From contig PWQG01000419.1 of assembly GCA_003556835.1 (NCBI GenBank), positions 1 through 6,221 on the forward strand: 6,221 nucleotides of DNA, in the 5' to 3' direction. Below the pieces are notes generated by a model. The model saw nothing but the letters and a program-made list of their open reading frames with translations. It was not told the origin of the DNA and did not search any database. This DNA is from Gammaproteobacteria bacterium. Its GTDB lineage: Bacteria > Pseudomonadota > Gammaproteobacteria > Pseudomonadales > Pseudohongiellaceae. Every line of letters starts with the position of its first letter. Position 1 is the first letter of the stretch. A program made the translations under genes and the position numbers. Positions 1 through 5,930 of this stretch are shown here, piece after piece.

Positions 1-272
1 AAGGTTGTGCCACGATTCTCTGGAAGTCCTCGGAGCACGCCGCCGCGGCAGCCGAGGCCATGGGGGTCACCTCGACGCGCCTGGAAGAGCTCGGGATCGT
101 TGATGCCACCATTCCCGAGCCGCTGGGCGGAGCCCACCGCGACGTCAAGGCCATGGCCGAGTCCATGCGGGTATCACTGATCGATCAGGTGGAAAGGCTG
201 CAGACCATGGATATTGATGATCTGGTGCAGCGCCGTTACACCCGCCTGATGAGTTACGGCATCCAGGCCTGA
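1..272 (+). CDS. accA: Acetyl-CoA carboxylase carboxyltransferase subunit alpha, 3' end only
   Basis: This is the C-terminal 89 residues of AccA; the reading frame enters from the left edge, with the first whole codon at base 3, and ends at TGA 270-272. AccA pairs with AccD to form the cytoplasmic carboxyltransferase that moves the carboxyl group from biotinylated AccB to acetyl-CoA, giving malonyl-CoA, the first committed step of fatty acid synthesis. Recognition rests on the segments CATILWKSSEHA near the start of the fragment, IPEPLGGAHRD in the middle, and the closing RRYTRLMSYG, all of which match the family's C-terminus as known from E. coli (319 residues, so roughly the last 28 percent is here). 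An internal ATG at base 60 is not a gene start, because the similarity to AccA runs through it upstream. tilS starts three bases after the stop, which suggests co-transcription. Confidence 0.96.
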   Translation, partial: GCATILWKSSEHAAAAAEAMGVTSTRLEELGIVDATIPEPLGGAHRDVKAMAESMRVSLIDQVERLQTMDIDDLVQRRYTRLMSYGIQA

Positions 273-275
273 TCC

Positions 276-1661
276 ATGTTCCAGCCGGCCGCCCTGGAGC
301 AGGCACTGCAGGACCTGCTTCCCGGTGACGGGCGGATTCGGCGCCTGCTGCTGGCCCTCAGCGGCGGTCTGGACTCGATGGTCCTGCTGCATGCCTGCCA
401 TGATCTACAGCGTCAGGGCAGGCTTTTTGATCCGGCAGGCAAAGCGCTGACCCTGGCCGCCATCCACGTCAATCACGGCATCAGTGAGCGCGCGGATATC
501 TGGCAGAAATTCTGTATCGAACAGTGTGAAATGCTTGGCATCAGCCTGCATTGTGATCGTCTGTCGGCCGATTTCTGGCAGGGTACAGGCAGTCCCGAGA
601 CCCGGGCCCGCGAAGAGCGCTACCGATGCTTTGCCGGCGCCATGGACAGCCACACTGCATTGATGACTGCCCATCACGCTGATGATCAGATCGAGACCCT
701 GTTTCTGCGCCTGATCCGTGGTGCCGGCCCCGGCGGCCTGGCCGGGATTCCCGGCGTCCGATCACTGGCCGACGGCCTTGTGCTGAGACCCTTGCTGGCG
801 TTTGACCGCGCTGCGCTGGCGCGTTGGGCGCAGCAGCGACAACTGGCCTGGATCGAGGACGAGAGCAATCGTGATACCGGTATGGATCGCAATTTCCTGC
901 GTCATGAGTTGTTGCCGCTGATGGATCAGCGCTGGCCGGGCTGGCGGGATAATGCCCGGCGCAGCGCCGCACTGTGCGCCGAGAGTCATGTGCTGAACCG
1001 GACATTGGCACAGCAGGATCTCATGCATTGTCTGGCCGGGGGTGAGCAGCCGCGGATTGACCTGTTGTTGCGCCTCGATGAGGCTCGACGCCGTAACTGC
1101 CTGCGCCATTGGTTACAGGATCACGCTTGCCCGGAGCCCGGTGGCCGCCAGTTGCAGCGCATGGCCGTTGAGTTGTTGCAGGCGAGGGATGATGGCCGGG
1201 CCGAGGTGCGATGGCAGGGATGGCAATTGCGGTGCTTCCGCAGGCGATTGCATCTGCTGCGTGATGAATCCTTGTTGCCTTTGCCGGAGGCCCCGATTGC
1301 CTGGGATCCGTCCGTGGAAGCTGAATTGCCGTTACCCGGCAACGGTCAGCTGCAGGCCCGGGAACACATCGGCGGAAATCTGAAACTGCCAGCCGGGGCG
1401 CATATCGAGCTGCGCTACCGGCGGGCCGGCGACCGTTGCCGACTGCCTGGTCGCCCTGGCAAATCGCTCAAACAGCTGTTCCAGGAATCCGGGGTGCCGC
1501 CCTGGCAGCGTGACCGCATCCCGCTGTTGTGGGTCGATGGTGAGCTGGCCTGGATCGGCGGGTTTGGTCCCTGTGATGGTTTTGTTGCCAATAAAGGGGA
1601 AGTGGGCTGGAGCCTGTTCTGGCGCGGGCCGGAATCGGGCCGCGGCTCAGAATTCGATTGA
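276..1661 (+). CDS. tilS: tRNA(Ile)-lysidine synthetase TilS
   Basis: TilS uses ATP to attach lysine to C34 of the tRNA(Ile) with anticodon CAU, changing both its decoding and its charging from Met to Ile; it acts in the cytoplasm and is normally essential. The 461-residue product is full length (E. coli about 432). The N-type ATP pyrophosphatase domain shows the PP-loop SGGLDS at residues 29-34, HVNHG at 64-68, AHHADDQ at 132-138, and WIEDESNRD at 192-200 followed by RNFLRHELLP at 205-214. A middle substrate-binding region follows, and the C-terminal domain carries RYRRAGDR at 380-387, KSLKQLFQE at 396-404 and WIGGF at 426-430. The ATG lies 3 bases after the accA stop, with only a weak AGG (265-267) as ribosome binding site, so coupling to accA translation is likely. 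The second half is rich in TTG leucine codons, unlike its neighbours. The identification is secure; the exact start is slightly less so. Confidence 0.96.
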   Translation: MFQPAALEQALQDLLPGDGRIRRLLLALSGGLDSMVLLHACHDLQRQGRLFDPAGKALTLAAIHVNHGISERADIWQKFCIEQCEMLGISLHCDRLSADFWQGTGSPETRAREERYRCFAGAMDSHTALMTAHHADDQIETLFLRLIRGAGPGGLAGIPGVRSLADGLVLRPLLAFDRAALARWAQQRQLAWIEDESNRDTGMDRNFLRHELLPLMDQRWPGWRDNARRSAALCAESHVLNRTLAQQDLMHCLAGGEQPRIDLLLRLDEARRRNCLRHWLQDHACPEPGGRQLQRMAVELLQARDDGRAEVRWQGWQLRCFRRRLHLLRDESLLPLPEAPIAWDPSVEAELPLPGNGQLQAREHIGGNLKLPAGAHIELRYRRAGDRCRLPGRPGKSLKQLFQESGVPPWQRDRIPLLWVDGELAWIGGFGPCDGFVANKGEVGWSLFWRGPESGRGSEFD

Positions 1662-1671
1662 GCCGGTCTGG

Positions 1672-1695
1672 GGGGCTGTGGTAATCTACAACCCC
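1672..1695 (+). other. Stem-loop just after tilS, possible weak terminator
   Basis: Bases 1672-1675 (GGGG) pair with 1692-1695 (CCCC). After one C/A mismatch (1676/1691), bases 1677-1681 pair with 1686-1690 through one G-U pair, closing a UAAU loop at 1682-1685. It starts 10 bases after the tilS stop, where a terminator would sit, but no T-run follows directly, so it is not a standard intrinsic terminator. It could slow transcription, protect the 3' end of the accA-tilS message, or be chance. The pairing is seen in the sequence; any function is inference. Confidence 0.4.
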
Positions 1696-1701
1696 ATCTG
1701 A

Positions 1702-1740
1702 ACACAGCTTGTGTAGCGCTTCTTTTTATCGCTGTTACAC
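1702..1740 (+). repeat. Overlapping small dyads around a T-rich stretch upstream of pyrG
   Basis: Two inverted pairs share bases and so could not form together. ACACA (1702-1706) pairs with TGTGT (1710-1714) over a 3-base loop. GTGTA plus GCG (1711-1718) pairs with CGC (1730-1732) and, after a TGT bulge, with TACAC (1736-1740), enclosing a T-rich loop. Both are short (5 and 8 pairs) and lie ahead of the candidate pyrG promoter, so they would appear only in RNA reading through from tilS. They could equally be a DNA-level operator or chance. Confidence 0.25.
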
Positions 1741-1755
1741 CGCAGTCAATACAAT
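1726..1755 (+). promoter_or_regulatory. Candidate sigma-70 type promoter for pyrG
   Basis: TACAAT at 1750-1755 matches five of six bases of the -10 consensus TATAAT, in a spacer clearly richer in A/T than the flanking genes. The -35 side is weak: TTATCG at 1726-1731 (18-base spacer) matches about three of six positions. Transcription would start near 1762, giving a leader of about 17 bases that still contains the GGATGGGG ribosome binding region before the ATG at 1779. Placement before the first gene of the pyrG-kdsA-eno-ftsB-ispD run fits. The poor -35 could mean an activator or a modest promoter. The match is seen; promoter activity is inferred. Confidence 0.45.
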
Positions 1756-1765
1756 TCTGAATTTT

Positions 1766-1773
1766 GGATGGGG
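1766..1773 (+). promoter_or_regulatory. Ribosome binding site that places the pyrG start at 1779
   Basis: GGATGGGG lies 5 bases before ATG 1779, as expected for a Shine-Dalgarno element, though it is imperfect. An in-frame TTG at 1764 would add five residues (beginning VDGAL or MDGAL), but that codon overlaps this purine run and has no ribosome site of its own at the right distance. CTP synthases begin just before the YIFITGG strand, so ATG 1779 is preferred. Confidence 0.65.
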
Positions 1774-1778
1774 CGTTA

Positions 1779-3425
1779 ATGACGCGATATATTTTCATTA
1801 CAGGCGGTGTGGTTTCCTCACTGGGTAAAGGCATCGCCTCCGCTTCTCTCGCAGCGATTCTCGAAGCCCGTGGCCTCAACGTCACCATGCTCAAGCTCGA
1901 TCCCTACATTAATGTGGATCCGGGCACCATGAGTCCGTTCCAACACGGTGAAGTCTTTGTCACCGAGGACGGCGCCGAGACCGATCTCGATCTTGGGCAC
2001 TACGAACGTTTCATCCGCACCACCATGTCTGCTCGCAACAACTTCACCACGGGCCGCGTCTACGAGGAAGTGATCCGCCGGGAGCGCCGGGGTGACTATC
2101 TCGGGGCCACCATCCAGGTCATTCCCCACATCACCGATCAGATCAAGCGCCGGATCATTGATGGCGCAGGCAATGCCGATGTGGCCCTGGTGGAAATCGG
2201 TGGCACGGTGGGTGACATCGAGTCCCTGCCGTTCCTGGAAGCGGTGCGGCAGTTGCGTGTGGAACTCGGTTCCGCCCGTGCGCTTTTCATGCACCTGACC
2301 CTGGTGCCGTACATCAGCACCGCCGGGGAGACCAAGACCAAGCCCACCCAGCACTCGGTCAAGGAATTACGCTCCATCGGTATCCAGCCGGATGTGCTGA
2401 TCTGTCGTTCCGAGCAGCCCATCGCCGAGTCGGCGCGCCGCAAAATCGCCCTGTTCACCAATGTGGAATTACCTGCAGTGGTATCGCTGCCGGATTCCGA
2501 TACCATCTACCGGGTGCCGGCCGTTCTGCGTACCGCCGAACTGGACGAGATTATTGTACAGAAGTTCAATATTGACTGTCCGCAGGCAGACATGTCTGAA
2601 TGGGACGCCGTGGTGGATGCCCAGCTCAACCCCGAGCAGGAAGTGACCATCGCGATTGTCGGCAAGTACATGGACCTGCTCGACGCCTACAAATCCCTGA
2701 TCGAGGCGGTGACCCACGCGGGCATCCGTACCCGCACCCGGGTCAATATCCGCTACATCGATTCCTCCGACGTCAAGGTGCACGGCACCGGCCTGCTGGC
2801 AGGGGTACACGCGATACTGGTGCCGGGTGGCTTCGGATTGCGCGGTGTCGATGGCAAGATCCTCACGGTGCAGTACGCCCGGGAGCAGGGTGTTCCCTAC
2901 CTGGGGATCTGCCTTGGCATGCAGGTTGCGGTGATTGAATATGCGCGCAATGTGCTGGGGCTGGAAGAAGCGCATAGCACAGAATTCAAGGCGGACTGCC
3001 AGGATCCCGTGGTGGCCCTGATCAGTGAGTGGGTGGAAGCCGACGGCAGCCGGGAGCAACGCGACGAGGATTCCGACCTGGGCGGTACCATGCGCCTCGG
3101 TGCCCAGCCCTGCCGCCTGGATCCCGAGTCGACCACCTACGCCTGTTATCAGAAGGACGTGATCATCGAACGTCATCGACATCGCTACGAAGTCAACAAT
3201 ACCTATGTCGATCGACTGAAGGCGGCCGGGCTGCGGATCGCCGGACGCTCGGGGGATGACTCCCTGGTCGAAGTGGTCGAGGCGCCGGATCATCCCTGGT
3301 TCGTGGCCTGTCAGTTCCACCCCGAGTTCACGTCAACGCCGCGTGATGGTCACCCCCTGTTCACCGGTTTCATCGAAGCGGCCCTGGCGCATCAGGCAAA
3401 ATATGGCGCGGGGGAGGAATCCTGA
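1779..3425 (+). CDS. pyrG: CTP synthase (glutamine hydrolysing)
   Basis: PyrG aminates UTP to CTP using ATP and ammonia released from glutamine, the last step of de novo pyrimidine nucleotide synthesis; it is a cytoplasmic tetramer. From ATG 1779 the product has 548 residues (E. coli 545). The N-terminal synthase domain begins with YIFITGGVVSSLGKG, including the ATP-binding loop with K17. The magnesium ligands expected from E. coli D72 and E140 are D71 and E139, the latter within VEIGGTVGDIES. A class I glutamine amidotransferase domain fills roughly residues 290-540, with nucleophile C378 in YLGICLGMQ and the remaining triad members H514 and E516 in CQFHPEF. All catalytic residues are present. 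Its stop codon shares one base with the kdsA start, so the two are probably translated together. CTP is used downstream by IspD and for activating Kdo. A candidate promoter lies directly upstream. Confidence 0.98.
   Translation: MTRYIFITGGVVSSLGKGIASASLAAILEARGLNVTMLKLDPYINVDPGTMSPFQHGEVFVTEDGAETDLDLGHYERFIRTTMSARNNFTTGRVYEEVIRRERRGDYLGATIQVIPHITDQIKRRIIDGAGNADVALVEIGGTVGDIESLPFLEAVRQLRVELGSARALFMHLTLVPYISTAGETKTKPTQHSVKELRSIGIQPDVLICRSEQPIAESARRKIALFTNVELPAVVSLPDSDTIYRVPAVLRTAELDEIIVQKFNIDCPQADMSEWDAVVDAQLNPEQEVTIAIVGKYMDLLDAYKSLIEAVTHAGIRTRTRVNIRYIDSSDVKVHGTGLLAGVHAILVPGGFGLRGVDGKILTVQYAREQGVPYLGICLGMQVAVIEYARNVLGLEEAHSTEFKADCQDPVVALISEWVEADGSREQRDEDSDLGGTMRLGAQPCRLDPESTTYACYQKDVIIERHRHRYEVNNTYVDRLKAAGLRIAGRSGDDSLVEVVEAPDHPWFVACQFHPEFTSTPRDGHPLFTGFIEAALAHQAKYGAGEES
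3413..3418 (+). promoter_or_regulatory. Strong ribosome binding site for kdsA inside the pyrG end
   Basis: GGAGGA lies 6 bases before the kdsA ATG at 3425 and within the last codons of pyrG. It is the best Shine-Dalgarno match in the window and fixes the kdsA start, even though that start overlaps the pyrG stop by one base (TGATG). Confidence 0.85.
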
Positions 3426-4270
3426 TGGCCCGGGAGACCCTGGATGTATCCGGCCTGCAGTTCGACAACAGCAAGCCCTTTGTGCTGATTGGCGGCATGA
3501 ACGTACTCGAGTCCGAAGACCTGGCCATGGAAGTGGCTGCCCATCATGTGGAAGTCACCCGTCGCCTGGGCATTCCCTATGTATTCAAGGCCTCCTTTGA
3601 CAAGGCCAACCGCTCCTCCATTCACTCCTACCGGGGTCCGGGTATGGAGCGGGGGCTGGCCATTCTGGATGCCATCCGCTCGCGCTTTTCGGTGCCGGTA
3701 CTGACCGATGTGCACGAACCGCACCAGGCCGGCCCGGTCGCCGAAGTGGCCGACATTCTGCAATTGCCCGCTTTTCTGTGCCGGCAGACTGATCTGGTGC
3801 AGGCCATGGCCACGACCGGAGCGGCAATAAACATCAAGAAGGCCCAGTTTCTGGCACCGCAGGAGATGCGACACATCCTCACCAAGTTCGAGGAATGCGG
3901 GAATGATCGGCTCATGCTCTGCGAGCGTGGCAGCAGTTTCGGCTACAATAATCTGGTGGTGGACATGCTCGGTTTTCCCGTGCTCAAAAGCATGGCCTGT
4001 CCGGTGGTCTTCGATGTCACCCATGCCCTGCAGAAACCCGGCGGTCTGGCCAGTGGCGCGGACGGACGCCGGGCCGATGTGACGAGCCTGGCCCGTGCCG
4101 GTATTGCCCAGGGTATTGCCGGGCTGTTCCTGGAATCGCATCCGGATCCCGACCGCGCATTGTGTGACGGGCCCTGCGCGCTGCCGCTGGATCGTCTGGA
4201 AGAATTTTTGCAGCAGATGAAGGCACTTGATGATCTGGTCAAGTCCTTTCCGCCGCTGCCGACGGGCTGA
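3425..4270 (+). CDS. kdsA: 3-deoxy-8-phosphooctulonate synthase (Kdo-8-P synthase)
   Basis: KdsA condenses phosphoenolpyruvate with D-arabinose 5-phosphate to form Kdo 8-phosphate, the precursor of the Kdo sugars that join lipid A to the lipopolysaccharide core; it acts in the cytoplasm. The 281-residue product (E. coli 284) is a single TIM-barrel domain of the DAHP synthase/KdsA family. Visible hallmarks are GGMNVLES with N26, the substrate segment FKASFDKANRSS at residues 54-65 (K55, K60, N62, R63), TDVHEP, QLPAFL.RQTDL, DVTHALQ, the phosphate-binding GRR segment, and ESHPDP followed by CDGP at 247-250. Asn at position 26 (Cys in metal-dependent enzymes) together with CDGP marks the metal-independent class, as in E. 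coli. The loop after DVTHALQ reads KPGGLASGADGRR, which differs from the E. coli CRDPFGAASGGRR. The start overlaps the pyrG stop by one base with a strong ribosome site. Its PEP is the product of the next gene, eno. Confidence 0.98.
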   Translation: MARETLDVSGLQFDNSKPFVLIGGMNVLESEDLAMEVAAHHVEVTRRLGIPYVFKASFDKANRSSIHSYRGPGMERGLAILDAIRSRFSVPVLTDVHEPHQAGPVAEVADILQLPAFLCRQTDLVQAMATTGAAINIKKAQFLAPQEMRHILTKFEECGNDRLMLCERGSSFGYNNLVVDMLGFPVLKSMACPVVFDVTHALQKPGGLASGADGRRADVTSLARAGIAQGIAGLFLESHPDPDRALCDGPCALPLDRLEEFLQQMKALDDLVKSFPPLPTG

Positions 4271-4301
4271 AATCCGTCACCGTCTGTCATCATGAGGTAA
4301 T

Positions 4302-4320
4302 CCCGGATCGCAGATCCGGG
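4302..4320 (+). repeat. Perfect 8-bp hairpin in the kdsA-eno spacer, with a GATC in each arm
   Basis: CCCGGATC (4302-4309) and GATCCGGG (4313-4320) are perfect inverted copies around a 3-base GCA loop, 31 bases after the kdsA stop and 23 bases before the eno ATG. In RNA this is a strong GC-rich stem ending just upstream of the eno ribosome site (AGGGGAG, 4334-4340) without covering it. Only TT follows, so it is not a standard intrinsic terminator. It may stabilise a processed eno message or partly reduce read-through. Each arm contains a GATC, which matters only if the host has Dam methylation. The pairing is certain; function is inference. Confidence 0.6.
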
Positions 4321-4343
4321 TTCAGGGAAACACAGGGGAGAAC

Positions 4344-5645
4344 ATGTCAGAAATCAAAGATATACGGGCGCGTGAAGTGCTCGACTCACGGGGCAACCCC
4401 ACCGTTGAAGCCGATGTGGTGCTGAGTAGCGGTGTCACCGCTTCGGCCTGCGCGCCCTCGGGTGCCTCCACCGGTTCACGCGAAGCACTGGAACTGCGTG
4501 ACAAGGATGCCGGCCGTTATCTTGGCAAGGGCGTTTTGAAGGCGGTGGGTCACATCAAGGGGGAAATCCGGGATCTGCTGCTGGCCAGGGATCCGGCCGA
4601 CCAGAAGGCCATTGACCGGGCGATGATCGAACTCGATGGCACCGAAAACAAGGGTCGTCTGGGAGCAAACGCCATTCTGGCGGTTTCCCTGGCAACAGCC
4701 CGTGCGGCTGCCGCGGAAGCCGGTGTTTCTCTGTACTCTCATATCGCCCGGCTCAACGGAACACCGGCCGGAGGGCTCAGCCTGCCGGTACCGATGATGA
4801 ACATCATCAATGGTGGCGAGCACGCCGACAATAATGTCGATATCCAGGAATTCATGGTCCAGCCGGTGGGTGCACCGAGCTTCTCGGAAGCCCTGCGCCA
4901 TGGCGCCGAGATATTCCACGCCCTCAAGTCGGTGCTCAAGGCCAAGGGCCTGAGTACGGCGGTGGGAGACGAGGGTGGCTTCGCACCGGATCTGCCTTCC
5001 AATGCCGCCGCGCTGGAAGCCATCATCGAAGCGGTGGAAAAGGCAGGTCTTAAAATGGGCCAGGACATCCGGCTGGCCCTGGATTGTGCCGCCTCGGAGT
5101 TCTACAGTGATGGCCGATACCGTCTCAAGGGCGAAAATGCCGATTACGACTCTGCGGAGTTCACCGATTATCTGGCCCGGCTCTGTGACGACTATCCCAT
5201 CCTGTCCATTGAAGACGGCATGGATGAAAGTGACTGGGATGGTTGGGCGAAATTGACCCGCAAGCTGGGCGATCGTGTGCAATTGGTTGGTGATGACCTG
5301 TTTGTCACCAATACCCGGATCCTGCAACGCGGCATCAACGATGGTGTAGGCAATTCCATCCTGATCAAATTCAACCAGATCGGCACCCTGACCGAGACCC
5401 TCGAAGCTATTGCAATGGCGCGCGAGGCGGGTTATACAGCAGTCATCTCCCATCGAAGTGGAGAGACCGAGGACACCACGATCGCTGACCTGGCGGTGGC
5501 CACGGGAGCCGGGCAGATCAAGACCGGCTCCTTGTGCCGCTCGGATCGGGTGGCCAAGTACAATCGACTGCTGCGTATCGAAGAAGAGCTCGGCAGTCGG
5601 GCTCGCTATCGCGGACTCGAGGAGTTCAGTCACGTGACAGGCTGA
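4344..5645 (+). CDS. eno: Enolase (phosphopyruvate hydratase)
   Basis: Enolase interconverts 2-phosphoglycerate and phosphoenolpyruvate in glycolysis and gluconeogenesis. In E. coli it also binds the RNA degradosome; whether that holds here cannot be judged from this window. The 433-residue product is full length (E. coli 432). The N-terminal domain starts with a REVLDSRGNPTVE stretch and carries the mobile loop SGAST at residues 39-43. The barrel domain holds catalytic E210 in GDEGGF, the magnesium ligands D247 (LALDCAASEF), E290 (SIEDGMDESDWDG) and D317 (LVGDDLFVTN), catalytic K342 (LIKFNQIG), and the SHRSGETED loop; no active-site residue is missing. The ATG has a purine-rich AGGGGAG a few bases upstream. 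The 73-base gap to kdsA holds a hairpin but no promoter I can defend. Leucine codons are mostly CTG/CTC with only four TTG, as expected for a highly expressed gene. ftsB begins 11 bases after the stop. Confidence 0.98.
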   Translation: MSEIKDIRAREVLDSRGNPTVEADVVLSSGVTASACAPSGASTGSREALELRDKDAGRYLGKGVLKAVGHIKGEIRDLLLARDPADQKAIDRAMIELDGTENKGRLGANAILAVSLATARAAAAEAGVSLYSHIARLNGTPAGGLSLPVPMMNIINGGEHADNNVDIQEFMVQPVGAPSFSEALRHGAEIFHALKSVLKAKGLSTAVGDEGGFAPDLPSNAAALEAIIEAVEKAGLKMGQDIRLALDCAASEFYSDGRYRLKGENADYDSAEFTDYLARLCDDYPILSIEDGMDESDWDGWAKLTRKLGDRVQLVGDDLFVTNTRILQRGINDGVGNSILIKFNQIGTLTETLEAIAMAREAGYTAVISHRSGETEDTTIADLAVATGAGQIKTGSLCRSDRVAKYNRLLRIEEELGSRARYRGLEEFSHVTG

Positions 5646-5648
5646 GGA
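5644..5648 (+). promoter_or_regulatory. ftsB ribosome binding site overlapping the eno stop codon
   Basis: GAGGA at 5644-5648 shares its first two bases with the eno stop TGA (5643-5645) and lies 8 bases before the ftsB ATG at 5657. This layout suggests that ribosomes finishing eno can influence initiation on ftsB. Confidence 0.65.
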
Positions 5649-5656
5649 CCGGAAGC

Positions 5657-5929
5657 ATGAAAGTCATTGCTGCAGGACTTGTGCTGGCGCTGCTGTTTTT
5701 GCAGTACCGGCTCTGGATCGGCGAGGGTAGCCTCGCTGACCTGCGGCAGCTTGAATCCCGGGTTCAGGCCCAGACCCTGGAAAACGCGGAGCTGCGTGAG
5801 CGCAATGAGCGGCTTGAGATCGAGGTCATGGATCTCAAGGACGGGATTGATGCCGTCGAGCATCGGGCCCGCAGTGAACTGGGCATGATCCGGGACGACG
5901 AAGTCTTCTATCTTTTCCTGGAACCCTGA
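5657..5929 (+). CDS. ftsB: Cell division protein FtsB (DivIC-like septum protein)
   Basis: FtsB is a small bitopic inner-membrane protein that joins FtsL and FtsQ in the divisome and helps activate septal peptidoglycan synthesis by FtsWI. The 90-residue product has a very short N-terminus, one membrane helix at about residues 3-20, the conserved QYRLW.GEGSL junction (16-26), and a periplasmic coiled coil. Hydrophobic positions repeat in a 3-4 pattern at V36, L46, L53, V57, L60, I64 and V67, with Asn at two core positions (N43 and N50). It ends with the family's closing region ERARxELGM-like HRARSELGMIRDDEVFYLF (69-87). It lacks the extra tail of about a dozen residues seen in E. coli FtsB (103 residues). 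ATG 5657 is chosen for the GAGGA site upstream; a longer frame opening at 5534 would lie inside eno. Neighbours eno and ispD are the usual ones for this gene. Confidence 0.95.
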   Translation: MKVIAAGLVLALLFLQYRLWIGEGSLADLRQLESRVQAQTLENAELRERNERLEIEVMDLKDGIDAVEHRARSELGMIRDDEVFYLFLEP

Positions 5930-5930
5930 G

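Noticed and set aside
1658..1687. Second promoter (TTGAGC with TAATCT) at the tilS stop
   Set aside because: The -10 matches only three of six positions and the site overlaps the tilS stop and the stem-loop; the TACAAT candidate is better placed.
1702..1727. Intrinsic terminator for tilS (dyad plus TCTTTTT)
   Set aside because: The 5-bp ACACA/TGTGT stem is weak and is separated from the T-run by seven bases, and the AGCGCT palindrome next to the T-run is too small to form a stable hairpin.
1764..1778. TTG start giving a five-residue N-terminal extension of PyrG
   Set aside because: The TTG overlaps the purine run that serves as ribosome site for ATG 1779, and the family normally begins just before the YIFITGG strand.
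2469..3320. 283-codon open frame on the minus strand within pyrG
   Set aside because: It is a shadow of the intact CTP synthase gene, with a low-complexity Asp/His/Gly-rich translation and no family motifs.
3392..4141. 249-codon open frame on the minus strand across kdsA
   Set aside because: It lies wholly against a confident KdsA gene and shows no domain, so it is taken as an antisense artefact.
4476..5633. 385-codon open frame on the minus strand, covering nearly all of eno
   Set aside because: Eno is certain on the plus strand with every catalytic residue. The antisense frame is long because codon bias in GC-rich genes removes stops from it. Its translation shows no recognisable domain and has no evident ribosome site.
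5534..5656. N-terminal extension of FtsB in the same frame inside eno
   Set aside because: The extension is an out-of-frame reading of the eno 3' end, is basic and low in complexity, and would put 41 residues before the membrane helix, unlike any FtsB I know.
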